From Norana najaformis (lineage: Eukaryota; Annelida; Clitellata; Crassiclitellata; Hormogastridae), in NCBI GenBank assembly GCA_964023275.1, contig OZ029916.1, positions 13,322,607 to 13,386,606 of the forward strand: DNA of 64,000 bases, written 5' to 3'. The notes under the pieces were generated by a model. The model did not search any database and had not been told where the DNA came from. It worked only from the letters and a program-made list of their open reading frames with translations. Below, one piece after another: positions 30,301-39,571 of this stretch (its first letter is position 1; every line of letters starts with the position of its first letter). The position numbers were made by a program, and so were the translations under genes.

Positions 30301-33274
30301 CTGATTTAGGGAGCAATTATACATAGGATCGCAAAGCCTTTAGGCAATGTGCTGAAGCAGCCAAAATGGCTATCTCAATCCTACAGATGACCAAGAGGAC
30401 CACAGTTAGCAGAATAATACTGAGGTTGTACAAATCATTTACATTTACTTTTGGCCTTGGAATCCATGTCTGAAACATAACATAGAATAACTGGAGATAG
30501 TTTAGGGGAAAGTTACCAAAATGATTTGGGGTTATTAGGATCTGAGCTATGAAGAAAGGTCGAAAAGGTGTGGGTTAACAACATTGGAAAAATGAGGAGC
30601 AGAGAAGACCAGATTGAAGCTTACAAGAAGATTTTCACCAAGAAGGAGGCAATGCAAGGTTCTCGAGTAGCATGAAACAAGGCAACCCAAGGCCACAGAT
30701 ATAAATTATTTAAGAAACTGACAGGAGCATTAGGGTAGAAGTTCTTCAGTGCAAGACTTGTACACTTGTGGAATGGTTTGGATGATACCGCTGTCTCAAA
30801 GGACACTATTACAGCTTTAAGTGGAAGCTAGGAAGAATTGGCTTTTGAACATACTCAGGAATTTGCAGTGGTTCTAACACATGTTAAATGTCTTTTAAAC
30901 CACTTAAGACCCATGCTGTGTTATTTTATTGTACTGAAAGAAAGATTTTCCTGCATCCATTTGCATCGACAGAAGGATCTGCCGGTGAACACAAATCTTG
31001 GTTTCAGTGCTTGGTAGAAAGCAGTGCTAGTATAATAGGCATTTACTCTTTGGGGGCTAAAAAGCCTTTTCACAAAACGTGGGTTCTTGAATTTAATCGT
31101 CCGAGGAACAGTGAGACGTAACAAGCGATCATTTCTTCACAAGTATGTTAACAAGTATAATACATTGCATTTACAGCACACCAGAGTCATCGATTTGCTT
31201 CGGCTTAATCATCTCACGTGGGACCTGTTTATGAGATGCACTAACAATTATTTCCGCTGCTGTCCAGGACGTCCATCACGTTCGGCCATTAGTTAGCGAA
31301 TTTGCCTTTCTTGCTTCACCCCTGTCCCATCTTTAGCTTCCACTTGCCAATCATTCATTTATGCCCTGTTGTTAACACATTTGACATTTGTTAACACACC
31401 ATATGTCCATCGGCTGAGCGAGGAATCGTAGGCGATTCCCTGTTCTCACAGTCCTTCCATCCCGCCTTTCTCTCTGTATCTCACTTCACATCCGCCTGTT
31501 ACTCTTCCATCGTTTGCCCCTTTCACGCACATTAGGCATGTTGCTCTTAATGTTAGTCCTGCCTACCACATTAATAGTATAGTTCTTTACATGTTAAACA
31601 CAGTAACATTCCTAAACTAAACAGCAACCTCTACATTTATGTTAAAACTAATATCATTGTCTGTGCAAAGTTTCACTACAGTTATGTTATTTAGTGCACT
31701 ATAGATCTGGCTTTGCATTTGCCTAAAAAGTTACTAGCAAAAATTAATTGTTTGCTTCTTCTAAACCCCAGTTTTGTAGATTTCACAAATGAGCTTTTCC
31801 CCAATAATGTTTTGTCTAATCATATTCATTTCTCCAGAACTCTGTAGACCAATTTATTTATCATTGTGTTTGAGTTAAAATTAGGTATTCATTTGTCTAC
31901 AAAATACCATGCAGCAGCATTACATTTACTTGCAGGGGCAGAGTTACCCGGGGCATGGGCCCAATTCTGCCACACTGTAGAAGGGACCCTCATGGAGTGT
32001 GAAAAATTATGAAAAGTTCCATTTGTGAATTTCGTCAGGGAATATGTTAAGTTATGCTGTGAATGTATGAAGGCAGCATCTTTAGTTGAACAATATTGAC
32101 AGAAGTGGTTGCTTCTTAAAAACGGATATTTTTGCTTGAAATTCCTGTTACATGGTAACATTTGTTTAGATGACAGTGCACCAGATGTGGGAAAGCGCAC
32201 TCTGTGGGCCATTGCCTGGCCATGCACCAAGCTGTGATGTAGAATATTTGTTACAAGCACAATGCAGTTGGTGATATATGTACTGTATGTCTGAATAAAT
32301 TTTTTAGGTCTTCTGCTACTGGTCAAGCCTTGGCTCTGTCGTCATCTCCTAAATCAATGCATCTGGAGAAAGATGAAATGACTGCTGGAGAAGAACAGTC
32401 CCCAGAAGTTGACCGTCCTCAGTCTCCGCCTGTGTTAAAGTTTGAACAGAGCATGCTTTCGCATTATTGGCAACCTCGTGGGACTGATTTAGCTGCTGGC
32501 AAAAGTGGTTCGGCTCTAGGTAACAGCAGGACTGCTCAAAGTCCAACATCATCTGGAACAAATATGGTGGATGCTGGTAATTCACTGCAAGGTATTACTA
32601 CATCAGGAAGCTTTTCAAATGATCCACCAGTGCGACCGATGGCAGCTGTTACTCCCATTCGTCAGAAATCATTACCAGAGCCAAATTTTGAGGAGGAGGG
32701 AGAGGAAAGGAGGCTGAAGTTGCCCTGTGATGGTGGGGAGGAGGAAGAAACTAAATTGAAATCTTCATATCTTGGAGAAAGTGCAAGTGTGAATGCAGAG
32801 ACAATTGTAAAACATACTGGCAGGGACTTTTGTGACAGAAAGAGGTTGACAATAGCTAATCAGCCTGTTACAAAAAACCAAGAGACTGTAATAGTTGCAA
32901 GACCGGAAGCTGGTTTGGAGCCAGTTTTAAAATCAGCTCGAGCGTGTACCAGCTCAGTGATGCTGGAAAAAATTGTAGAACAAGTTGAAGCACATCTGAA
33001 ACCAGGGGATGTCATGTGTGAAGTCCCAGGGAGGAATGATGTATCAGGCACTGAGCAGAAGTCCAAGCCTGAAGTTGCAGAAGGTTTTGCAGGAAGTTCA
33101 TCAGTAGATGTTGTACGGTCAAATAGTCAAAACTGTGATGAGAAACAGGTCAGCATAGGTAAGGACTGCAGTAACGAGAGTGTATTCTGCCACAGATCAC
33201 CTGATTCTACCGCTAGCCACAAAGCAACAGCCACCCCAGCTGCAGAGAACAAATCAACCTGCATGGTTTCATGA
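21228..33274 (+). CDS. TICAM-like: TICAM (TRIF/TRAM)-like TIR adaptor with RHIM-like motifs, six exons, about 971 aa
   Basis: Six exons (21228-21333, 21616-21669, 21869-23445, 23972-24080, 26166-26268, 32308-33274) join with compatible phases at all five junctions. The product has a Ser/Thr-rich N-terminus, a TIR domain at about 252-405 starting FDIVLVYSETDRDEALAF, and a BB-loop-like KPPAICVLD with prolines 284-285. Further TIR blocks are FLFLTKEFCGDSWAQLQ, CLMESIHN and WCVVPIL. This pattern is closest to TRIF/TRAM rather than MyD88 or TLR TIRs. A charged Lys/Glu coiled coil follows at about 422-512, then a RHIM-like block (VYKIYGPVSDSQIGRGN, core 567-570). The C-terminal 390 residues are acidic and low-complexity and end in CMVS. 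TRIF also has TIR followed by a C-terminal RHIM, which in vertebrates recruits RIP kinases downstream of TLRs. No death domain, transmembrane segment or kinase is seen. The junctions are predictions without transcript support. Confidence 0.75.
21616..21669 (+). CDS. TICAM-like: TICAM-like exon 2 (54 nt, symmetrical)
   Basis: The acceptor is tctgtttttacag and the donor is CAGG before gtaagc. It encodes AVFTRVIPSSIKCPGVQ plus split codons at both ends. Both splice phases are equal, so skipping this exon keeps the frame. It carries the first half of the VQVG core. Confidence 0.65.
21869..23445 (+). CDS. TICAM-like: TICAM-like exon 3: TIR domain, coiled coil, RHIM-like motif
   Basis: The acceptor is gttttgcttgacag and the donor is GAAAAG before gtattt. 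The open frame extends beyond the donor to a stop at 23620-23622, adding a hydrophobic tail if the intron is retained. That extension lacks domain features and is probably intronic. Confidence 0.85.
23972..24080 (+). CDS. TICAM-like: TICAM-like exon 4
   Basis: The acceptor is gaatttctgttaaag. The exon encodes EISDHVLLDETNLETDAP, an acidic stretch, then TPFQQ. The donor GG before gttcac is weak, but it is the one that leaves the single base needed by exon 5. A stronger-looking GT at 24152 would end in the wrong phase. Confidence 0.55.
24190..24240 (+). repeat. short direct repeat shared with 31.4 kb
   Basis: Contains atgtccatcagttgagcgag followed by gaatcgtaggcga. About 31381-31435 has nearly the same 45-50 bp in the same orientation. 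The family is unknown. Confidence 0.7.
24830..25400 (-). mobile_element. LINE 3' end, antisense, with an internal duplication
   Basis: It starts with the LINE tail words ggtgtctaatgcacaaggcatcaacc and gtcaatatccagaaggtcag. It then continues with two partial copies of a segment containing gttttataaactata ... tgaacgaggaagccaccagtg / tgaatgcagaaaccagtgc (about 25180-25255 and 25315-25390). The minus strand reads NTSKYEHITTVLKSLHW. The sense family copies are at about 41270-41640 and 52475-52980. Confidence 0.7.
25455..25640 (-). mobile_element. possible SINE/MIR-like fragment
   Basis: The stretch cttgtccaaggtcactacgcagtgg ... ttagattcaaaccc resembles the core and B-box-like end of MIR/L2-type short elements. 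The resemblance is from memory, the boundaries are not visible, and even the strand is uncertain. Confidence 0.3.
26166..26268 (+). CDS. TICAM-like: TICAM-like exon 5
   Basis: The acceptor is gtgcttttgcag and the donor is TTTT before gtaagt. Only one of the three frames is free of stops. It encodes ASLETSPVSRSDSLAAEPD and continues to KRTAV. That frame fits both neighbouring exons. Confidence 0.65.
26395..26545. repeat. dispersed repeat (LINE tail type) related to 52.75 kb
   Basis: It reads taattgtaatttgagatttataaagcgcc ... cagaggtgcttctgacccg ... acagtcttcaggcgc. The same arrangement (ttgtaaagcgccgcttcaag ... agaggcgctctcgtcccgg ... acggtcttcaagcgc) is at about 52748-52855. Confidence 0.7.
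26763..26832. repeat. TTA/TTC trinucleotide microsatellite
   Basis: Imperfect ttc then tta/act triplet run in intron 5 of the TICAM-like gene. Confidence 0.9.
26880..27630 (+). mobile_element. LINE C-terminus and 3' tail, sense copy in intron 5
   Basis: Near 27355-27420 the + strand reads PQAYHLKLKPYLYKKSYPDP, a typical end of CR1/L2-like ORF2. The sequence continues to gtgaataagctgttgccc ... attctcgaggtgacgattacgattaag, the GATTAC-type tail. Confidence 0.65.
28180..28330 (-). repeat. dispersed repeat related to 7.0 kb
   Basis: It contains two partial copies of ctaacgctttagaattgtttcgacc (near 28181 and 28233). Its reverse complement can be read as LMVGPPSARRSKQFQSVRC, matching the frame at 6949-7179. 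Confidence 0.55.
28560..30030 (-). mobile_element. LINE with endonuclease and RT remnants, antisense in intron 5
   Basis: In minus-strand order there is an N-terminal ORF at about 29646-30023. An endonuclease-like FITGNLNIHLEDQTLPE follows near 29410-29460, and an RT block reading LFDISVTWDTADHDILF lies near 28750-28810. The tail (aggtgctatatcaagt) is at about 28635. The Asn-Ile-His motif is characteristic of AP-endonuclease domains of CR1/jockey-like elements. The copy is decayed. Confidence 0.65.
30490..30835 (+). mobile_element. LINE polymerase C-terminal fragment, sense
   Basis: Broken + frames read YEERSKRCGLTTLEK-like, IEAYKKIFTKKEAMQG, HRYKLFKKLTGA and VHLWNGLDDTA. This matches the conserved end of CR1/Rex-type polymerases or related jockey-like elements. 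It differs in sequence from the GATTAC-tail family. Confidence 0.55.
31381..31435 (+). repeat. short direct repeat shared with 24.2 kb
   Basis: Contains atgtccatcggctgagcgag followed by gaatcgtaggcga, the partner of 24190-24240. Confidence 0.7.
32308..33274 (+). CDS. TICAM-like: TICAM-like exon 6: acidic tail ending in CMVS
   Basis: The acceptor is aataaattttttag. It encodes 321 residues rich in Ser, Glu and Pro with no recognised domain and a Glu-rich stretch (PNFEEEGEERR). The last codons give ENKSTCMVS then TGA, a match to the CaaX prenylation pattern. Confidence 0.65.
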
Positions 33275-33694
33275 GCCAGTTGGCATCTGATTTTCTAGCC
33301 TTAGTCCTTGCTTCACCAGATGGTCTAGGATAACCCTTCTGTTCTTGCCAGACATTTTTAAAATGCTTACATGGCAAGCACATCTGAGTGGAGAAATGTT
33401 TTAGCTTAAATTATCAGTAGTGCTTCAGGGCAACCTCAGAAACTGCCAACATCTCTTTGTGATCTAAATGCAGTAAATATTTACATATTAAAATACGAAC
33501 TACTTATAAGCATTTCTTGTAAGGCAATGCTCATTCAGTTTGATTCGCTCAATGTAAAAGTCATGAGAGAAACGGTAATGCACTGCTGCACTGCCATGTG
33601 AAATGGCTCCGAATTTTGCTGAGTGTCCTTTCAAAGTTTGATGTAATATCTAATTCTTTGAAGTTTGTGGCTGATCACCTGATTTGCTTTGTCA

Positions 33695-33700
33695 AATAAA
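33695..33700 (+). terminator. TICAM-like: candidate poly(A) signal of the TICAM-like gene
   Basis: AATAAA lies 421 nt downstream of the proposed stop codon, in a gene-free 3' region. No closer canonical hexamer was noticed. Confidence 0.5.
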
Positions 33701-33936
33701 TCCAGTGTGTTCACACTGGAGTTCAGTCGGATGCATCATACAGGAAAATGATTGCTTTAAGTTGTTCAGAAATTTGCCACTGGAGTGCAGAAAGTGGTGC
33801 ACTTGATCATTCTGGCTTCCAAAGAACTACTGCACCAAGTCTCAGCTTTTTCAGAATTTGCAAATTCTGACATTAGGCTGCACATTTGCATGTATCAGAG
33901 CATTTACACAGTGCCTGTTAACCAATTTGCCCTACA
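33701..33936. other. 3' flank of the TICAM-like gene
   Basis: Non-coding sequence between the candidate poly(A) signal and the 43-bp array. Confidence 0.4.
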
Positions 33937-34130
33937 ACCCTTCGGGCCTAAAGGCTCGTACACTGTTGCCCAGTACATGACCCTTCGGGCCTAAGGGCTC
34001 GTACACTGTTGCCCAGTACATGACCCTTCGGGCCTAAGGGCTTGTATACTGTTGCCCAGTACATGACCCTTCGGGCCTAAGGGCTCGTACACTGTTGCCC
34101 AGTACATGACCATTCGGGCCTAAGGGCTAC
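33937..34130. repeat. 43-bp minisatellite with a small palindrome, about 4.5 copies
   Basis: The core ttcgggcctaagggctcgtac starts at 33941, 33984, 34027, 34070 and 34113, an exact 43-bp spacing. Each unit includes CCCTT-CGGGCCT-AAGGG, which can form a short hairpin, and ends tgttgcccagtacatgac. Confidence 0.92.
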
Positions 34131-34880
34131 TAATCTACCAAAAACTGTTTGCCAGTATATTGTGTAGGTGTTGTGTACATACTGTATAAAAAGGTCTTTG
34201 CAAATTTAGATTATGGTTCGCTGGATGGCAGCAGTGGCAGCTTTATAAACCTATGCAGTGGCTTATATATACCTGTATAGAAAAAAATTGCTAATTGCAG
34301 ACTGAGACAATTAATTAAGAAAAAGCATAACTATAGCACCAAAAAGGTACTAGAATTGATTTTCCTAGAGAAAAGCAATGATGATGAAACTGGTTTATGT
34401 TGACTGATCCCTTATTAGTGAATGGAGTATATATGTAAAGGTGCTTTGCAATGTGTAGGTCTAATTACCTTTGTCCAAATCACAAACTTCTGTAAATTCT
34501 TTGAATTTCTATTGTTTTCTCTGTTTATGAAACTATTTTGCCAGTTTTACAATGGTTAAACCATGATTATATATTGCAAAATAACCACAGATGCAAAGCA
34601 AGCTCGCTTCTAATAGTTTACTCTCCACGGTCACTAGAATATTTGCATCAACTTATGGTAAGATAATGCATCAAATTTCTACATAAAATCTTATTTTTAG
34701 CTGTTAAAATCTTGGTTTTAGCCAGCGAATTTTTGTATTTTCTGTTAGAGTATTTATCTTTTCTGCTTCTGAAATAAGTTTTAATAATTTATTTCTTGAT
34801 GTATTAATTTATGCGACCGCCGACCGACCGACTTGTGTTTATGTAGCCAGTTTCTAAGAATGGGTACTTCATGGTCTGCA
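34131..34880. other. non-coding stretch
   Basis: AT-rich, no coding frame. Contains a short gaccgccgaccgaccgac run at about 34815-34832. Confidence 0.4.
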
Positions 34881-34889
34881 TGTAAATGT

Positions 34890-35170
34890 ATAGGTTTTAT
34901 ATAGCGACCGTATGGCCTCGACCCTGCTCATTTTGCAATGAATTTATCGGGTGAGATCCATAACCACTGCTGCCCGTTTGAATGGGCGCCACGCCGTTTA
35001 AGGTCCCCGTGCACGGACAGTACTAGCCCGAGATTTAAATCTCCGAAATAATCCACGACCGGGACGCGAACCTGGGATCCTCACTCACAGAGGCTCTTGG
35101 ACACAGCAGGTCCTAACTACAATCTCGAAGTTTACGGTTTTAAGTCCACATTAACGTGGTCTGTCCCTCT
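34890..35170 (+). repeat. dispersed element, copy 1 (inverse of 39.9 kb)
   Basis: It carries gtatggcctcgaccctgctc ... tgcccgtttgaatgggcg ... ttaaggtccccgtgcacgg. The reverse complement of about 39890-40010 has the same words in the same order. The part cgggacgcgaacctgggatcc, read on the minus strand, resembles a pol III B box. A tRNA-derived SINE is therefore possible but unproven. Confidence 0.6.
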
Positions 35171-35284
35171 TTTATTTGTGTGCGTTCACGAGGAACCCAT
35201 GAACTTAAGAACTTTTCTTATTTAGGGTACGCCCATTTTACTTGAGCACTGTTTCCTTTGGCCTCGTGTTTTGCAAGTTTTGTG

Positions 35285-36300
35285 AATCGTAATCGTAATT
35301 CCGAGATTTCTACAGCGCCCAACGAAAGCCGCGCCGCGGGGACCAGCTTATTCACAGGCGCTCGGTCAAAACAAAATCGATAGGCAAAAGGGTTCGATTC
35401 CAGGTCAAGATCCAAAAGTCAGACGGAGAGACAGCGTGGCACCTACGGGTGGTGGTGTTTGGGGTTGGAGAGGAGAGAGAGATAAGAGGAGGAAGGGGTG
35501 TCAGAGTACGATCTGTGAAAGAGGAATGTTTTCAGTTTTGAGTGAAAGGCCGAAGCAGATAGGCCTATTGCAAGTGGTGGAGCATCGATGAGTTTGTATG
35601 ATGGGTCAGAAAACTGTCGCAATTCTGGGGGAGTTTATTCCAGAGCGGTGGGGCAGCTATGGCTATGCAGCGATTACCAAATTTTAAGGATTAGGTGAAG
35701 GGAGGTCGGAGAAGTGTTAGGGCAGAAGAGGAGCGGGTTGAGCGAAGCGGTTGTATTGTAAATAACTGACGAAGATAGTTGGGAAGATTGAAGTGTGTTG
35801 TAGGTAAGTGATAGGACGTTGTACTCGATTCGTTCAGGTATTTTAAGCCAGTGTAGCCATTTAAGAACAGGAGTGATGTGATGGTGTTTGGGGGTTTTGG
35901 TGACAGCACGAGCAAGAGCATTCTGTATGGCTTGAAGGCGGCTTATTTGGGTGGAGCCTAACCTCAGGAATAGTGTATTGCAATAGTCTAATTTAGCATG
36001 GACTATGGATGTGGCGATGGTTGATGCAGTTTTAAAGTCAAGCATAGGGGGATTCTGCGAAGATCACGGATATGCATAAAGCAAGAGCTTGAGAGATGGG
36101 TAATGTGATCAGAAAAGCTGAGGTTTTGGTCGAAGATCACACCTAGGTTACGGACAGAAGAATTAGTGTTAAAGGTGTGTGTGCAGACAGAGTCCAGGCG
36201 GAGAGAGATAGAGGAATCTGAAATTTTCTTGAGCTGGTCGCGTAGGCCTGTAAGTATGAATTTGGTTTTGGATGGGTTCAAGGTTTGCAGTCTAAAGGAT
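35285..36300 (-). mobile_element. LINE ORF2 C-terminus, 3'UTR and GATTAC-type tail, antisense
   Basis: Minus-strand frames read LNPSKTKFILTGLRDQLKK, TNSSVRNLGVIFDQNLSFSDH, AKLDYCNTLFLRLGSTQIS, RLQAIQNALARAV and WLHWLKIPERIEYN. They are followed by a 3'UTR and the tail ctgtagaaatctcggaattacgattacgattc. This is the best-preserved copy of the family in the window and defines the orientation of the other tail fragments. NPSKTEF/LDYCN/IQNALAR blocks are those of CR1/L2-like LINEs. Confidence 0.8.
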
Positions 36301-36790
36301 ATAAAGCAGTGGACCTAGAATGGAACACTGTGACTTGAGTTCGGTCAGAGAGGAACGAGCACAACCACTGCAGAGGACGACCCACGATACAAAACGTATG
36401 GTGATGGTGACGGTATGGCGATAAGATGCGTTCTTGAAGTACGCCGGTTTTCGTCTGGAAGTATTTTATTATCTTATCCACTTTTATCGCACTTGCGAAT
36501 TTCCGGTAGGGCCTATATATTTTGCACAAGTTTATTCCCTCATTTTCCATTGCCTCTCACATTCTGTCAAGCCATACGCTGTCGATTGCCTGTTTGCAGT
36601 CTGTGAAGTTTCGTCTACTACTTTCTAGTTGTGCTCGATGTTCTCAAATTTCTGTCTTGTTGTGAATAGCTCCTTCCTGGTCTGAACCCTGCTATTTACT
36701 CTTCAAGTTCATATTGTTTAATTCTGTTTGTGTAATTTTTGTGAGAACTTTTTCTTGGAGACTCTGTAACGTTATACTTTATTACCGTAT
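36301..36790 (-). mobile_element. second LINE reverse-transcriptase fragment, antisense
   Basis: Minus-strand frames contain AGFRPGRSYSQQD, FTDCKQAIDSVWLDRM, EAMENEGINLCKIYRPYRK and FQTKTGVLQERILSP, which are RT blocks up to the degraded GVLQGCILSP box. The sequence differs from the 35.3-36.3 kb copy and belongs to another LINE family. Confidence 0.65.
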
Positions 36791-37039
36791 AAACTGGTTT
36801 ATTATCGCGCTAACAATCTACAAGTCTACAACACGGTATGCGGTCTACAGTTATGTAGGAGGCTAGCGTCTAAATGAGCGGTATCCAGATCGGAGGCCAA
36901 CGATCGAGCGCCCTAGTCTTTCGAGATTTGCGCGTACGAACCTTCTTCAGTCTTGGTCATTGCGCGTGATGCGTATTCAATTGGCTTTCCGCGTTGTAGC
37001 AGGACGGCACCTAGCCCGGCTTGACTCGCGTCACATTGA

Positions 37040-39110
37040 ATCACGATTGCTTAGGAGATGTCAACGTACACTAGGGCTGGCGCACGGCCATCTAAATAGG
37101 AACCGTGGCTGGCGCCTCCATTAACATCTGCTTTAGTTTGTCCAGCGCCACGCCATGAGTTTCCGGTCTCCAACATAATGCTTTCTCCGTTTTTAGTAGC
37201 GCGCGATTGGGAGCGTTGTTTTCACTAAAATTTACACAGAATTTGGCCAGATAGGTTGCCATGCCGAGCAGGCATAGCACACCTTGTCGATCGTGGCATG
37301 TTCTGGATCGCTGCGACCTTCCGCTGGTTGGGACGGACGCCGTGCCTTGTTAGTTCATGCCCACAGAAAATAGTCGACTCTCGATTTAACTGCAATTTCT
37401 GGCGATTCAGCTTTGTGCTTTTCGCTCTGCATCTGTCCATCAGCGCCCGTATATTGCTGTTATGGTTCGCGATCGCCTCTGCTTCTATATCCCCGCTCGT
37501 ATAATTAAAATATCGTCCGCAATGCATGCGAAGGTTGTTACTCGGCTCGATATTTCGTCGAGGCGAAGGTGCCAAAACCCGTCTTTCACGTCGACTGTGC
37601 TGAATACTTTGGCGCCCGCCAACTGGGGTAACACGTCGTCAATTGTTGGCATATAGTATTGCGTTCGCAAGAGGGCCCTGTTCAACGATCTCGGATTGAC
37701 ACAGATGCGAATTCGACCATCAGGCTTGGCGACGACAAGCAACGCTGAAACCCATGGAGTTGGCTCGCTCACAGGCGCTATAGGCCCTAATGTCAATTGC
37801 CTCCAGGCGTTTCAGTTCTGCGGTGACCTTGTTTCGGACGCCCAAAGGGAGTCGTCATAGAGGCATCTGTGTGGAAGGAATCGCGTCGTTTGCGTCGAGA
37901 GCAAACCCACTCCGTCAAATAGGTATACGCGTATTCGGTAGCCGCTTCCGCTTTCGTCACGCAGTCATGTGATGTGTCGGGAGGAGAAAGAGCGCTCGTC
38001 TCGCGGACCTCACATATGTTCTCCTCGACGACGATAAGAAGCTGCAGGCCTTGAATCCAAGGATCGGCTGATGCTTCAATTTAAAAGATGTAGAAGTCTA
38101 TCTCGAAGTTTGTCGCTGTGAGTGGGTGCCGTGCGGTGAGGACTATCATGCCCCTAGTTTTCGGCTCTGACCGATCGAATATGCGCAGAGCCGCCGCTGC
38201 TGGACGGACCTCATGCCTGCGACTGAGAACATGGCCTCTGGGAATCAAATTAACGGTGACCCAGCTGTCTAGCAAGAATTTCACTGTTTGCGTGTCTATT
38301 TTCAACTTTGTAAACCATCTGTCTTTGCCGTGAGCGTTAAGCGTTAACAACTGTTCCTCTTCTAGTCCAAACTGGCATACTTCAGGTTTGTGGGACTACT
38401 TGCCAGTCGGCTTTGACTGGCAAAGGGCCTGATAATGGTTCGCTCTGTTGCACCTTTTGCAGGTTTTAACGTAGGCTGGGCATGCTTCTTTCTGCGGTTC
38501 GTGCATTCTACCGCAGTATTTACAACTGGTTGTTCCTACCTTTTTGCTGCTGTCTGGGCCACTTGCTGGCTGATACGATCGATGGCGGCTTCGTGCGGCT
38601 GCTGTCGTATGCGTCGTTCGACAGAGGGCGTGTACCTGATCCGGCGTCGTCATCGTCTTCAGCTGCTGTTCCGCCAATTCGGACGCTTTGCATACATCGA
38701 TGGCCCTGCTCAGTGTCAGGTCGCGGATTTGCAAAAGCTTGTGCCCGGTGGAGTCGCTTCTGATGCCGACTATCAAACGATCCCGAATCATGGACTCTTC
38801 GACGGCCTCTAACCGACAGGACTTTGCTATGTGTCGGACGTCACCCGGGAACACGTCGAACCGTTCGCCGCTCTCTTGCACTCGCCGGTAGAACATGTAC
38901 CGTTCGTTCATACGTTACGTTGACAGCGCCGACACAGAACGTTTCGAATGCGTCTATAATTCGGCCAATATTCTTCCTGTGGACTGTAGGGAGATCCAAG
39001 CTTCTATGCGTGTGTAGGCCTCGCTCCCTAGACACGTCAAGAAAACGGCTGCGTGCTTTTCCGAGCTAGCTTCGGTGAGGTCTATGGCCAGTCCACAGTT
39101 CTCCCACTGA
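37040..39110 (-). mobile_element. decayed Ty3/gypsy LTR retrotransposon (gag, protease, RT), antisense
   Basis: In minus-strand order: gag at 38911-38396 ends with two Cys/His knuckles, the second matching CX2CX4HX4C. A protease-like segment follows at 38350-38081, where the usual DTG active site reads DSW. RT blocks at 37796-37485 include VVAKPDGRIRICVNPRSLN and FSTVDVKDGFWHLRLDE and then jump from VTTFA directly to CIADDILI. The polymerase stretch between those two blocks, normally a few dozen residues, is therefore missing. The connecting part CGHELTRHGVRPNQRKVAAI follows in another frame, ending around 37092. No RNase H core, integrase or LTRs were found. The region is noticeably CG-rich compared with its flanks. 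Confidence 0.85.
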
Positions 39111-39255
39111 TCGCGAAAACGGGCAGAGAGAAGATGCTGCTACAAAAGCGTCGGTATTGAAGATATGGATTATTGAAATACGTTGAAACAGATAGCTTTA
39201 TTCTCTCGCGTCTCCGGAAATGCGAGTTAGACTACGTCCCAAATTAGAAATGAAA

Positions 39256-39258
<3 letters not shown>

Positions 39259-39309
<51 letters not shown>
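39259..39309. repeat. (TTA)n microsatellite
   Basis: Perfect tta triplets for about 50 bp. Confidence 0.95.
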
Positions 39310-39312
<3 letters not shown>

Positions 39313-39476
39313 TTTATAAGCCTTTATTATATCGTTGAGAGTGAAAGTCAGAAACGAAGATGAAGAAAATGACAAGACACTTGTGAAGCTATAAAAATGA
39401 CGAAGTATTGATTGGTATTATCTTGATTTATCTTGGTATTATCAGTATTATCATCAATATTATCTTGGTATCGTCT

Positions 39477-39514
39477 GTTATACTGTTTCCGAAGTCTGTG
39501 ATGAACTCCAGTCC

Positions 39515-39571
<57 letters not shown>

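Noticed and set aside
33785-33994. 69-aa plus-strand ORF downstream of the TICAM-like gene
   Set aside because: Runs into the 43-bp array and has no domain or splice support.
35040-35100. tRNA gene suggested by a B-box-like sequence on the minus strand
   Set aside because: No convincing A box or cloverleaf at the right spacing; the sequence belongs to a dispersed repeat.
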